Part shown: positions 42,855 through 51,764 of the stretch, in pieces
Numbering within the stretch: the first letter of the stretch is position 1
Layout: each line of letters begins with the position of its first letter
DNA from: CAVQDV01 sp963711375
GTDB lineage: Bacteria; Pseudomonadota; Gammaproteobacteria; Coxiellales; Coxiellaceae
Assembly: GCA_963711375.1 (NCBI GenBank)
Contig: CAVQDV010000005.1
Span: 1,674,001-1,738,000 of the forward strand
Length of the DNA stretch: 64,000 bases
Direction: 5' to 3'
Position numbers and translations under genes: made by a program
The notes under the pieces: model-generated
What the model was told of the DNA's origin: nothing
The model's database searches: none
The model's input: the letters and a program-made list of their open reading frames with translations, nothing else

Positions 42855-43769
42855 ATGCAATTTATTCGTGAAATAAAGCGTTTAAGTCAAAAAATTTCAA
42901 GTTGTGCGCTCACGATTGGGAATTTCGATGGCGTGCATCTTGCGCATCAGGCTTTAATTTCAGAGCTTGTCAAAATCGCCAAAGCTCGTCACATCCCTTC
43001 CGTAGTAATGACCTTTGAGCCACATCCAACGGAATTTTTTACAGGAAAACCCTGTGTTCGATTAATGAGCTTTCGTGATAAATATCAGCGCTTGAAAGAA
43101 TTAGGCCTTGATTATTTATTATGCATTCGTTTTAATCGAGAGTTTTCTCAAGTGAGTGCAGAAGATTTTGTGGAAAATATTTTGCTTAAAGAATTAAGCA
43201 TGAAAGTGGTAGTAATCGGCGATGATTTTCGGTTTGGTGCAAATCGCTCAGGAGATGTGAATTTGCTCAAGAAAATGTCTAGCCCCAAGGGTTTCACCCT
43301 TGTGCAACTTCCTGCATTAGAAATTGAAGGTGAACGAGTGGGCAGCACTAGAATTCGTCAGGCGCTTTCGAAGGGCGACCTTGCACTGGCCCAAAAATTG
43401 CTGGGTCACCCATTCAGTATTTCTGGGCGAGTATGTCACGGAGATAAGCGGGGGCGCGAGTTTGGTTATCCCACCGCTAATATTGCACTGCCCAGAGAAA
43501 ATCCCGCCATAAATGGAATTTTTGCAGCAGAAGTAAAAGGGCTAAGTGATAAGTCAATGCGTGCTGTAGCGAGTTTAGGTACTCGTCCGATGTTTGAAGG
43601 TAAGCATTATGTATTAGAGGTTAATATTTTTAATTTTAGTCAGGATATTTACGGCCGTTTAATTGAAGTGGAATTTTTAGAAAAATTGCGCGATGAGAAA
43701 AAATTTGATTCCGTCGAAGAATTAATTCAACAAATGCACGAAGATGCCAGGATGGCTGGGCGCATTTAA
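42855..43769 (+). CDS. ribF: Bifunctional riboflavin kinase/FAD synthetase RibF
   Basis: 304 residues; converts riboflavin to FMN and FAD. The N-terminal nucleotidyltransferase domain has GNFDGVHLAHQALI, MTFEPHPTEFF and VGSTRIRQALSKGD; the C-terminal kinase domain has GRVCHGDKRGREFGYPTANI, SLGTRPMFEG and VEFLEKLRDEKKFDSVEEL. Normal length. It is last of the rimB-rimK-murJ-ribF cluster and is followed by a strong terminator. Confidence 0.96.
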   Translation: MQFIREIKRLSQKISSCALTIGNFDGVHLAHQALISELVKIAKARHIPSVVMTFEPHPTEFFTGKPCVRLMSFRDKYQRLKELGLDYLLCIRFNREFSQVSAEDFVENILLKELSMKVVVIGDDFRFGANRSGDVNLLKKMSSPKGFTLVQLPALEIEGERVGSTRIRQALSKGDLALAQKLLGHPFSISGRVCHGDKRGREFGYPTANIALPRENPAINGIFAAEVKGLSDKSMRAVASLGTRPMFEGKHYVLEVNIFNFSQDIYGRLIEVEFLEKLRDEKKFDSVEELIQQMHEDARMAGRI

Positions 43770-43787
43770 TATCCCTCAGTAATACCA

Positions 43788-43822
43788 AAAAAAAGGCGCG
43801 GTCCCAAGGATCGCGCCTTTTA
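43788..43822. terminator. Bidirectional terminator after ribF
   Basis: AAAAGGCGCG and CGCGCCTTTT flank a short loop, between convergent ribF and the Ala/Ser/Thr-rich protein gene. Confidence 0.83.
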
Positions 43823-43837
43823 ATCAATCGATTCCGA

Positions 43838-44473
43838 TTATTCGTTGGCAGGAGCTGTTGTTCCAGCTGGAGCAGCAGGCGTGCCGGCTGCAGGAGCCTT
43901 CGAAGGAGCTGCTGCACCATTAGCAGGAGCTGAGGTTCCAGAATTAGTATCCGTGGATGCAGGAGCTGCGGTTCCAGAAGTAGAATCCGTGGATGCAGGC
44001 GCTGCGGTTCCAGAAGTAGAATCCGTAGAAGCAGGTGCAGGACTTGCGGTGGAGCTATTATCCGCTTGTGAAGGCTGAGGATTACTGGAAGAGTTATCGC
44101 CAGTCGAAGGAGCGGGTTGATTAGCTGCACTGTCAGTCGCTGGAGCGGCTGCCGCAGGTTGTTGCTGATTGCTAGCAGAGCTGTCGCTGGGCTGAGCAGG
44201 TTGGCTGTTTGCTTGAGCTTGTGGTTGGCTATTGTCAGCAGGCGTTTGATTCAGCATGTTCGCTTGTGCAGCTTGTGTGCTAGCTGGCGTTGCTGGGCCT
44301 TGAGGCGCTTGCCCGCTAGCTTGATCCTGCGCGGGCAAATTGACTGACTGTGATTGTGCTTGGGTTTGCTGCGTTTGTGCTGGAGCAGCTTTATGGCCAC
44401 CTTTAAACACAAAAAACCATACCAATGCAACAACGATGATCAGAACGATCCAAAAAAACGGTTTTTTCAACAT
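43838..44473 (-). CDS. Membrane-anchored Ala/Pro/Ser/Thr/Gln-rich low-complexity protein
   Basis: A 211-residue protein with one N-terminal membrane segment (FFWIVLIIVVALVWFFVF), then a ~180-residue disordered tail rich in Gln, Ala, Pro, Ser and Thr that would lie in the periplasm. Three near-perfect 12-residue repeats (STDSTSGTAAPA type) are encoded by a 36-bp tandem repeat. There are no cysteines and no recognisable domain. I do not recognise the family; it may be a spacer or cell-envelope linker like the tails of TolA or TonB. It is convergent with ribF and stands ~90 nt downstream of zapE on the same strand. Confidence 0.75.
   Translation of the reverse strand: MLKKPFFWIVLIIVVALVWFFVFKGGHKAAPAQTQQTQAQSQSVNLPAQDQASGQAPQGPATPASTQAAQANMLNQTPADNSQPQAQANSQPAQPSDSSASNQQQPAAAAPATDSAANQPAPSTGDNSSSNPQPSQADNSSTASPAPASTDSTSGTAAPASTDSTSGTAAPASTDTNSGTSAPANGAAAPSKAPAAGTPAAPAGTTAPANE
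43934..44041. repeat. 36-bp tandem repeat, three copies
   Basis: Units start at 43934, 43970 and 44006, each GGTTCCAGAA(T/G)TAG(T/A)ATCCG followed by TGGATGCAGG-like sequence. Units 2 and 3 differ at a few positions. In-frame (12 codons), so copy number could vary without a frameshift. Confidence 0.85.
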
Positions 44474-44566
44474 GTCAAAATCCTTTAGGTTGTAGATTAA
44501 AGGGCCATTATAACAAAGAATTTTCAGATGATCGATAATATTTTTACAAGAGGGTTCCCTTGTCCC

Positions 44567-45634
44567 CTAATAAGTCTCACTCTGCATCTCAATCAAGCGA
44601 GACTGAGTTCGTTGAAAGGCAAATTGATATTTACCTTCAGGGTAAATTTCTGGGATGGGTGCATCGGCAGAAATAATTAAGCGCTTATGCTCGTCATAGA
44701 GGACATCCACCAAATGAATGAGAGAGACGATGAGATCATGCTGAAAGGCTTTGATTACAGGCAAATGGCTCACAATAAAAACCTCAAAATTTTTTGCCAG
44801 AGCTAAATAATCTTTTTGAGAACGAGGACGGCCGCAAATCGCCATAAAATCAAACCAAACGATTTTATCAGCGACGCGTTCAATTTTTAAAATGCGTTCA
44901 TAGAGTTTAATGGGGTCTGTGCTAACGAAGCTATCCTTTGCATAATAATCAAAAATGACTTCTAATTTTTCAGTGGTCTCTTCATCAATTGGTGTGAAAT
45001 AGACAGCGGCATTATTGGTGTGACGTTTTCGATAATCTTTTCCGGTTTCCAAACGAGTAGCAGTAGTATGCGTTTTAATTAATTCGATAGCAGGTAAAAA
45101 TCGTTCGCGCTGAATGCCATTTTTATAGAGCTCGTCTGGTGGCACATTTGAGGTGGCAATTAAGCATAATCCTCTTTCGAAAAATACTCTGAATAATTCG
45201 CCTAATAACATCGCATCGGCAATATTGGTCACAAAAAATTCGTCGAAGCAAATTACGACATTTTTATCGGCAATTTTTCGTGCAATTTTTTCCAGCGGAT
45301 TTTTTTGGCCTTGCAATAGGGTGAGTTCGTTGTGAATTTCTTGCATAAAAGCATGAAAGTGTATGCGTATTTTCTTAACGCTCAACGCGTGATAAAAGCA
45401 ATCCATTAAAAAAGTTTTTCCAACACCCACATCGCCCCATATATAAAGCCCTTTAATCGGAGGAGGCGATTTTATGGCTCGAATGATTTTTCCAAAGAAA
45501 GAATCTCGCTCTGATTGACGGAGCAATAACTCATGATAAATATGATTTAATTGATGCATTACTTCAAGCTGAGCAGGATGCGACTCAATCTGAGACTGTC
45601 GAATATATTCAGCATAAATTTGTAAGGGTGTCAT
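44567..45634 (-). CDS. zapE: Cell division protein ZapE (AFG1-like ATPase)
   Basis: A 355-residue P-loop ATPase of the ZapE/AFG1 family, associated with FtsZ ring constriction in E. coli. Walker A is WGDVGVGKTFLMD (~70), followed by FHAFMQEIHNEL, Walker B VVICFDEFFVTNIADAMLL (~130) and IATSNVPPDELYKNGIQRERFLP with sensor-1 Asn and the arginine finger region. Length is typical. wrbA lies 3 nt upstream on the same strand, so the two may be co-transcribed. Family assignment is secure; the cell division role is by homology. Confidence 0.94.
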   Translation of the reverse strand: MTPLQIYAEYIRQSQIESHPAQLEVMHQLNHIYHELLLRQSERDSFFGKIIRAIKSPPPIKGLYIWGDVGVGKTFLMDCFYHALSVKKIRIHFHAFMQEIHNELTLLQGQKNPLEKIARKIADKNVVICFDEFFVTNIADAMLLGELFRVFFERGLCLIATSNVPPDELYKNGIQRERFLPAIELIKTHTTATRLETGKDYRKRHTNNAAVYFTPIDEETTEKLEVIFDYYAKDSFVSTDPIKLYERILKIERVADKIVWFDFMAICGRPRSQKDYLALAKNFEVFIVSHLPVIKAFQHDLIVSLIHLVDVLYDEHKRLIISADAPIPEIYPEGKYQFAFQRTQSRLIEMQSETY

Positions 45635-45637
45635 TTT

Positions 45638-46234
45638 TTATTTTAATTTCAGGGCAATTTCAGCAATTCGCTTTCCAAGTGTTCGACACACCTTTTTTTC
45701 ATCCTCGAGAAAAAGCTTAGGTTTATCGTTGGAAACCAAGCGGCTTGGCCCATAGGGTGTTCCGCCACCCATTGTTGAAAATAAAGCGGTTTCATTATAG
45801 GGCACGCCAACAATAATGGCTCCGTGATGAATAAAGGGGAACATCATGGAAAGCAAAGTGGTTTCTTGGCCACCGTGCATGCTCGCGGTGGAAGTGAAAA
45901 ATCCTGCGGGTTTCCCGATGAGCGCGCCCGATTGCCAGAGACCTCCGGTTTGATCGAGAAAATATCGCAAGGGGGCGGCCATATTTCCAAAACGCGTTGG
46001 ACTGCCAAGCGCTAAGCCAGCGCAATTTTGCAAGTCTTCTATCGTGACGTAGGGAGGGCCGGATTTTGGAATGCTGTCTTCTGAAGCTTCTGTATTAGGG
46101 GAGACAGCGGGCACTGTTCTCACACGCGCCTGCATGCCGGAAACTTGCTCAACGCCGCGAGCAATTTCCCCAGCCATTTCAGCAACCGATCCGTTGCGGG
46201 AATAATAAAGCACTAAAATATAAGGTTCTAACAT
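45638..46234 (-). CDS. wrbA: NAD(P)H:quinone oxidoreductase WrbA (flavodoxin-like)
   Basis: A 198-residue FMN protein that reduces quinones by two electrons. The N-terminal phosphate-binding loop reads VLYYSRNGSVAEMAGEIARG; further motifs are LGSPTRFGNMAAPLRYFLDQ, FFTSTASMHGGQETTLLSM and FIHHGAIIVGVPY, all characteristic of WrbA. Length is normal. It sits between acs and zapE on the minus strand. Confidence 0.94.
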   Translation of the reverse strand: MLEPYILVLYYSRNGSVAEMAGEIARGVEQVSGMQARVRTVPAVSPNTEASEDSIPKSGPPYVTIEDLQNCAGLALGSPTRFGNMAAPLRYFLDQTGGLWQSGALIGKPAGFFTSTASMHGGQETTLLSMMFPFIHHGAIIVGVPYNETALFSTMGGGTPYGPSRLVSNDKPKLFLEDEKKVCRTLGKRIAEIALKLK

Positions 46235-46303
46235 TTTTTGTTCCTAAATGGTCTTTGTAGTTCTAGGGGAAATTGTATCAGTTTTGCCAAAGGAGTTCTT
46301 GGC

Positions 46304-48190
46304 TTAATGATACCCCTTATCAACCTGCTCGATAATCTTTTGCACCACATCGGGATTAGCGAGCGTTGATATATCCCCAAGTTCTTCTCTCTCATTATTT
46401 ACAATTTTACGCAAAATTCGGCGCATGATTTTTCCGGAACGCGTTTTAGGCAGATCATTGGTCCAGTGAATTTTATCGATTTTCGCAATGGGGCCTATTT
46501 CTTTTCGTAATAATTCGTTTAATTCTTGAAACAATTCTTCTGAAGGAGAAAATTCTGTTTCCAAGGTCACAAAAGCACAAACCCCTTGGCCCTTAATTTC
46601 ATCGGCAATTCCAACGACAGCGGACTCACTCACCTTAGGATGCGAAACAATAATATTTTCAAGTTCAGCGGTGTCGAAGCGATGGCCGGAAACATTGAGT
46701 ACATCATCCGCGCGTCCACTTATCCAAAAATAACCATCTGCATCTTGATGCGCTTCGTCGCCGGTTGAATAATTTCCTGGGAAGTCTGAAAAATACATTT
46801 CCTCAAATCGTTTGGGATCCTTATAAACTGTTTGCAATTGCCCAGGCCATGGGCGGGTAATAATTAAATTCCCACTTTTATGATCAGTAATTCCCTCACC
46901 TTTTTCATCGACAATTTTAGGTTCGATTCCAAAAAAGGGCCAGCTTGCTGCGCCGGGTTTTGGGGGCGTAACGTGAGGCAGGGGCGTAATCATGATGCCG
47001 CCCGTTTCCGTCTGCCACCAAGTATCGACCACGGGGCAGCGCATTTCACCAACGACATTGTAATACCAAAGCCAAACGCGCGGATTAATCGGCTCGCCGA
47101 CACTTCCCAATAATTTTAGCGATTTTCGGCTGGTTTGCGTGACAAAATGATCACCCTCACGCATGATCGAACGAAGCGCGGTGGGGGCGGTATAAAAAAT
47201 ATTAACCTGATGCTGATCGATGACTTCCCAGAAACGCGAAGGGCTTGGATAGGTTGGAATTCCGCCAAACATTACTGTCGTAGCGCCGTTGGCAAGTGGT
47301 CCATAAATTAAATAAGAATGCCCCGTCACCCAGCCAATATCAGCAGTGCACCAATAAATATCTCCTGGGGTATAATTAAAAATTAATTTAAAGCTCATCG
47401 TGGCGTGAAGAAGATAGCCGCCGGTGCCATGCAAAATGCCTTTGGGCTGTCCTGTTGATCCCGAAGTATAAAGAATAAATAAAGGGTCCGTAGCCTCCAT
47501 TGGCTCGATGGGGCAATCCGAATTTTCTTTTTCCATTAATTCGTGATACCAGAGATCTTTTTCGTTCCAGCGAATTTTTTGTGCGGTATTTTTTACAACA
47601 ATGACATTTTTAAGAGAAGGGCAATCGGCCATAATGTCATCAACATTATTTTTAAGTGGGCTCATTTTTCCGCCGCGAATTCCACCGTCGGCCGTTATAA
47701 TTAAATCACATTCGGCGTCATTCACTCTATTTTTTAAGGCAGCCGAGGAAAATCCAGCGAAAACTACGGAATGCACAGCACCGATTCGTGTGCAGGCGAG
47801 CATCGCCACAGCGGCTTCGGGAAGCATGGGTAAATAGATGCAGACACGATCGCCTTTTTTAATGTTAAGACGTTTCAGGACATTAGCAAAACGGCAAACC
47901 GCTTCGTATAATTCTTGATAGGTCATTTTTGAATGTTGGGCTGGATCATCACCTTGCCAAATGATAGCAATATCATTGGCTTTCTCTGGCAAGTGTCGAT
48001 CAAGGCAATTGTAGCTGACATTTAATTGTCCGCCAGAAAACCAGCGAACATTTTTATCTTTAAAATTGCCTTGAAGTACATGTTCCCATTTTTTTTGCCA
48101 GGTGAGATATTTTTCGGCTTGTTCGGCCCAAAAGGTTTCTGGCTCTTCGAGCGAGCGCTTGTATATTTTTTGATAATCCTGAGTCTGCAT
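46304..48190 (-). CDS. acs: Acetyl-CoA synthetase
   Basis: A 628-residue adenylate-forming enzyme that activates acetate to acetyl-CoA via acetyl-AMP. Motifs: YTSGSTGQPKGILHGTGG (P-loop), WCTADIGWVTGHSYLIYGPL, VDTWWQTETGGIMITPLP, YFWISGRADDVLNVSGHR (hinge) and LPKTRSGKIMRRIL, whose Lys is the regulatory acetylation site in this family. Length is a little short of E. coli Acs (652) but no core element is missing. It is divergent from the lectin gene. Confidence 0.96.
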   Translation of the reverse strand: MQTQDYQKIYKRSLEEPETFWAEQAEKYLTWQKKWEHVLQGNFKDKNVRWFSGGQLNVSYNCLDRHLPEKANDIAIIWQGDDPAQHSKMTYQELYEAVCRFANVLKRLNIKKGDRVCIYLPMLPEAAVAMLACTRIGAVHSVVFAGFSSAALKNRVNDAECDLIITADGGIRGGKMSPLKNNVDDIMADCPSLKNVIVVKNTAQKIRWNEKDLWYHELMEKENSDCPIEPMEATDPLFILYTSGSTGQPKGILHGTGGYLLHATMSFKLIFNYTPGDIYWCTADIGWVTGHSYLIYGPLANGATTVMFGGIPTYPSPSRFWEVIDQHQVNIFYTAPTALRSIMREGDHFVTQTSRKSLKLLGSVGEPINPRVWLWYYNVVGEMRCPVVDTWWQTETGGIMITPLPHVTPPKPGAASWPFFGIEPKIVDEKGEGITDHKSGNLIITRPWPGQLQTVYKDPKRFEEMYFSDFPGNYSTGDEAHQDADGYFWISGRADDVLNVSGHRFDTAELENIIVSHPKVSESAVVGIADEIKGQGVCAFVTLETEFSPSEELFQELNELLRKEIGPIAKIDKIHWTNDLPKTRSGKIMRRILRKIVNNEREELGDISTLANPDVVQKIIEQVDKGYH

Positions 48191-48282
48191 AAATTAATAC
48201 CCTTTCGATGCTAGGCCCCTTGCGCTAGAATGCTTTGCTTATTAAACCTCGCTTTATTATACTTCAAAAACAGGAGACAATA

Positions 48283-48729
48283 ATGAAAAAATATTTACTA
48301 GTGTTTATGTTAGGCGCAGTGGCTTCCAGTGCATTTGCTGAAGTTCGCTCTTACAATGCTGGCCCAATTTGGAATGATGGTGATGCGCAAGGAAAGTGCT
48401 CGGCAGTTTGTTCTTCGCATAATGGCAGTTGGAATGGTCAATGGCGTACTGTCGTCCAAGGACAAACCTCTACCTGCGATTGCGTGAAACATCGTTATGA
48501 CGGAGGCGGATATGGTCATCATCATCGTCACGATGGTCAATGGGGTCCACGCTATCGTCGCTGTCAGATTCGCCCAATATCGGCTGGTCCCATATGGAGT
48601 AATATGGATGCGAATGTGAAATGCCCGAATATTTGTGCCAATATTAACGGTCGTTGGACTGGCGAATGGCGTACAATCCGTCCTGGACAATCTTCGGTTT
48701 GTAAGTGTCGCCGTTGCGATGTTGAATGA
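48283..48729 (+). CDS. Secreted protein with two mannan-binding (MVL-type) lectin domains
   Basis: 148 residues from the ATG at 48283, with AGGAG 7-8 nt upstream. A signal peptide (KKYLLVFMLGAVASSAFA) is followed by two copies of an MVL-like domain: AGPIWNDGDAQGKCSAVCSS...GSWNGQWRTV...STCDC and AGPIWSNMDANVKCPNICAN...GRWTGEWRTI...SVCKC. The Trp, Cys and NGxW residues match the Microcystis MVL high-mannose lectin fold (PF12151). The linker is rich in Gly, His and Arg. Periplasmic or secreted; it likely binds oligomannose glycans. It overlaps the next gene by 4 nt (ATGA). Confidence 0.85.
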   Translation: MKKYLLVFMLGAVASSAFAEVRSYNAGPIWNDGDAQGKCSAVCSSHNGSWNGQWRTVVQGQTSTCDCVKHRYDGGGYGHHHRHDGQWGPRYRRCQIRPISAGPIWSNMDANVKCPNICANINGRWTGEWRTIRPGQSSVCKCRRCDVE

Positions 48730-49553
48730 GTAATATAATAAAAAAAATCTATGGACCAGTGGCGAAGCTCCTCTTTCGTTTTAACGAGGAGGGCTATTCG
48801 AGTTTAGCGGCGTCACTGGCCTATTCTACGCTTCTCTCTCTTGTTCCTTTAATGCTCATCAGTTTTTATGTGCTCTCCTTTTTCCCAACGTTTAAGGGCA
48901 CGGGCATTGCTATTCAAGATTTTATTTTAAAGAATTTTATCGCTGCTTCAGCCTCTGTTATTGCGCATCATTTAAGCCAATTTTTGATGCAGCTGCAAAT
49001 TTTAACCATCACGAATTTACTGGCCTTTGCCTTCGTTTCAATTTTATTAATTTACAACATGGTTCACGCTTTTAATCGGGTTTGGCAAGTCCGCATGCGG
49101 CATTATTATGGTTTATCGTTTGTGATGTATTCTTTGGTTTTATTATTAACGCCCATTTTTTTTGGCAGTTTAATGTTGCTGAGTTCCTACATCGCTTCGC
49201 TGCCTTTATTTTCCTACAGACAGGGCTCTGTTTTTATACGTGAACCGGTTTTAATTATTTTGCCTTATTTTTCGGCCTTTATTACGTTCACATTTTTAAA
49301 TTGGGCGCTGCCGAGCACGGCAGTGAAATTACGCTACGCGGCTATCGCCGGAATTGTAACCACAATTTTATTCGAAATGGCAAAATATTTATTTTCCCTG
49401 TATTTAAGAATGATGCCCACCTACCAAATTATTTACGGCGCACTAGCCACCATCCCGATATTTTTGGTCTGGCTCTACGTCACCTGGACCATCATCCTCT
49501 TCGGCGCTTTGGTCTGCCACCACGCCGCGACTAAAGTCCCCTCTGGGGATTAG
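48726..49553 (+). CDS. YihY/BrkB family inner membrane protein
   Basis: A 275-residue protein with about six TM segments, of the YihY/virulence factor BrkB family (once called RNase BN in error). Diagnostic stretches: EGYSSLAASLAYSTLLSLVPLM near the N-terminus, NRVWQVR after TM3, and the C-terminal YGALATIPIFLVWLYVTWTI and FGALVCHH. The ATG overlaps the lectin gene's stop, so the two are translationally coupled, an unusual partnership. Biochemical role unknown. A hairpin terminator follows. Confidence 0.9.
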   Translation: MSNIIKKIYGPVAKLLFRFNEEGYSSLAASLAYSTLLSLVPLMLISFYVLSFFPTFKGTGIAIQDFILKNFIAASASVIAHHLSQFLMQLQILTITNLLAFAFVSILLIYNMVHAFNRVWQVRMRHYYGLSFVMYSLVLLLTPIFFGSLMLLSSYIASLPLFSYRQGSVFIREPVLIILPYFSAFITFTFLNWALPSTAVKLRYAAIAGIVTTILFEMAKYLFSLYLRMMPTYQIIYGALATIPIFLVWLYVTWTIILFGALVCHHAATKVPSGD

Positions 49554-49573
49554 ATTCACAATTTTTTATCCCT

Positions 49574-49602
49574 CCCTCACCTTTTGTGGAAAAGGGTGAG
49601 GG
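49574..49602. terminator. Hairpin between convergent genes
   Basis: CCCTCACCTTTT and AAAAGGGTGAGGG form a 12-bp stem with one bulge around GTGG; stable in both orientations. Confidence 0.6.
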
Positions 49603-49622
49603 AATTCTATACTTAGCGAAGT

Positions 49623-51368
49623 TTAGTTCATGTTTAGATTCAGCAGTCTCTCGTTCTCGTTCTCTTCCTCGGTTGTAGCTCCATTACCAATCTTAATCTC
49701 GTCGGTATTATTCCTGCAGCATTGAAACATCGCAGACACCTTTGTTTTCGATGCTCGGTACAAATCTTTCCATGAAAAATCTTTTGGATCCCAAGTTTCT
49801 CTGGCTCTTCCAATCATGTCTAAATCGTCAGCATGAAGCTTATCCCATTGCCGATAGGTTGCGATTTTCTCTACTCTGCGAAGGAGGTCTATGACTCCAC
49901 CGTCAGTGCTTGAAAGGAATCCAGAGCTGTTTCCGGTAAAGAAATAGCTTCGAAAATAGCGCCAGACCGATCCACTGTTAGCTTGTACACCGGCACCGAA
50001 CTGCTGAAGTCCTACAAGGCCAGCAGAAAATGCAGCCCCAGTTAGAGCAGCAAAGTTTCCGACAGCCCATTCAACGGGTATGGTTGGCCAGTTGAGTGGT
50101 GTATTTACAAACGTGGAATTAGCAATGGAGCCATAGCTCGCATTATAGGCCAGCATTTGTTGAAGTGCCATTCCAGCGCCAGAATTCCAGCCGGCATATC
50201 CCAGTACGCCCCACGTAGTCAATACCAAAGGAGCAGTGATTAAGGTTTTCATTCCGAAACTCCGTGAAGTATGGCTCTGCGATTGTACAGGCATGCTGGC
50301 CATTTCCCAGAGAGTGTCTGGCAATAGTCTTGCAGTATTCATATAAAAAAGTTCTGCACCTATTGCGCCAATCCAAGTCATCGCCGCACTATTGGTTCCT
50401 AAGGCGTAAGCGGGATTAAAAGCATCCCACCCTCTTTGGGTGGCCCACATAAACATTCGCATAAATGGATAATTTGCCAATAATAATAAGGTCGTTAAAG
50501 AGAATTTATAGACCTGGTAAAAAGCCTGTGTCGTTTTCGCACGTGGCTTGATGCGCTGCTTCGCCAGTTTTCCATCCTTGTTATGACCGTTTAATGCATC
50601 ATAGAAACGCTGTGCTAGGATTCCTATTGAGGGAAGTGTACCCGATTTATCATCTTTTGGAATTTCAAAGTGGAAATCAGACTTTTCGAGCAGGTAGCCA
50701 TAGGTATTGAGATCGTCGACAAAATTAAATAAATTTTTGTAAGTTTCGTATTCGCGTTTTACACGTTTAACGATTTCAGATATAGCGGCATAAACAAAAC
50801 CCGTGCCACCGATCATTCGTGTGCTCAGCGTATTAAATTCGTAGGTGACAACGCCAGCCCAGCCAAAAATGTTTACGATGGGAGAGGCATTGTCTAAAAC
50901 AGCCTCTTTACCAATCTGTAAACCAGCGCCCATGTTTGCAAGACCTAGAATAAGACCCGCAGCGGCTGCAACACGGTAATATCGATCAAGTTCCCAAATT
51001 TTCATAAAAAATCCAGGAGTGTCTATTGCGAATGTGAAGGACATTGGAGCATTCAAGAGAAATGATTCTGCAGCTCCTTCCCAAGCAGCCTCGCTGTTAT
51101 TTTTGTTTCTTTCTGCGGTTAAGCCTGCAAAAATTATGGATACGATGCCAGCGTAAGCAGCTGCGAGAAAATAGCCTCCGAATTTCAAAACTTTTCCTGT
51201 TTTCAAGCAACAAAATTCGAAAGTGCAATGTCGGCCGCCGGATTCGTCTGCTGAGCTTGAATTGAGCGTAACGGTAAAATCCTTACCCGTTTTTTTTATT
51301 GAATGTAGATTTTCTTCATCAAAATCTTCTCCGGCCACAAAAACTGTTTCTTCATCCGAACGACTCAT
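49623..51368 (-). CDS. Polytopic membrane protein of unknown function
   Basis: 581 residues from the ATG at 51368 (MSRSDEETVFVAGEDF), supported by AAGAGGG 8 nt upstream; a GTG 45 nt further upstream is an alternative. After a ~60-residue acidic, Cys-containing N-terminus (HCTFEFCCLK) come several hydrophobic segments: GGYFLAAAYAGIVSIIFAGL, VAAAAGLILGLANMG, FSLTTLLLLANYPFMRMFMW, LITAPLVLTTWGVLGYAGW and FAALTGAAFSAGLVGL. The C-terminus is cytosol-like, with a CC pair (FQCCRN) and an acidic end. I do not recognise a family. Its position next to mobile and palindromic DNA and its patchy TM layout would fit an acquired or effector-like gene (inference). Confidence 0.72.
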   Translation of the reverse strand: MSRSDEETVFVAGEDFDEENLHSIKKTGKDFTVTLNSSSADESGGRHCTFEFCCLKTGKVLKFGGYFLAAAYAGIVSIIFAGLTAERNKNNSEAAWEGAAESFLLNAPMSFTFAIDTPGFFMKIWELDRYYRVAAAAGLILGLANMGAGLQIGKEAVLDNASPIVNIFGWAGVVTYEFNTLSTRMIGGTGFVYAAISEIVKRVKREYETYKNLFNFVDDLNTYGYLLEKSDFHFEIPKDDKSGTLPSIGILAQRFYDALNGHNKDGKLAKQRIKPRAKTTQAFYQVYKFSLTTLLLLANYPFMRMFMWATQRGWDAFNPAYALGTNSAAMTWIGAIGAELFYMNTARLLPDTLWEMASMPVQSQSHTSRSFGMKTLITAPLVLTTWGVLGYAGWNSGAGMALQQMLAYNASYGSIANSTFVNTPLNWPTIPVEWAVGNFAALTGAAFSAGLVGLQQFGAGVQANSGSVWRYFRSYFFTGNSSGFLSSTDGGVIDLLRRVEKIATYRQWDKLHADDLDMIGRARETWDPKDFSWKDLYRASKTKVSAMFQCCRNNTDEIKIGNGATTEEENENERLLNLNMN

Positions 51369-51561
51369 AAACCATACCCTCTTATTTTGAAAGGTTTGAA
51401 ACCAAGTGGACACTTCCTACTATCTTTATGGTTAAATTTTTTTAGAGACCATCCTATGATCTTAGCCAAATTAGTTTATTTTTCATAAAAATTCAATCAG
51501 TATTTACCATTTAATAGTGTCTTAAGGATTTGATTTTTACGGAATTGTTTTTGAAATAGGA

Positions 51562-51669
51562 ATGAGGATTCTTAAAAAAATTCTAACCTTAGTGTTGGCT
51601 ACTGGGGGCATCCTTATTTTTTTCAGGAGTTCCCACCGCTGGCGCTCAGGGGGGCTTTGCTCCCCCTGA
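51562..51669 (+). pseudogene. Possible remnant of a secreted protein (35 codons) cut by the dispersed repeat
   Basis: The frame starts MRILKKILTLVLATGGILIF, a plausible signal peptide, then reads FRSSHRW directly into the dispersed repeat and stops at a TGA inside it. AGGA touches the ATG, too close for a good ribosome site. It could be the 5' remnant of a secreted protein gene truncated by repeat insertion, or chance. Confidence 0.3.
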
Positions 51670-51716
51670 GGACCCCCAGCTTTTTGTAGCAATTCCTGCT
51701 TTACGGGAATTGCTGA
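51624..51716 (+). repeat. Dispersed palindromic repeat, copy D (long form)
   Basis: Order of elements: CAGGAGTTCCC, CACCGCTGGCGCTCAGGGG, GGCTTTGCTCCCCCTGAGGA, CCCCCAGCTTTTTGTAGCAA, TTCCTGCTTTACGGGAATTG. It aligns along its length with the repeat at 53366-53456 continued at 55121-55186. Internal hairpins: CCCCCAG-type stems and the terminal TTCC..GGAA stem. Confidence 0.82.
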
Positions 51717-51764
51717 TTTTTTTTGTAACTTGGGTTTTCTTCTCTGGTGGGACAACTGTCATTC

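Noticed and set aside
51537..51755. Minus-strand open frame of 72 codons over the dispersed repeat
   Set aside because: It lies across repeat copy D, has no ribosome site or family resemblance, and its composition reflects the palindromes.
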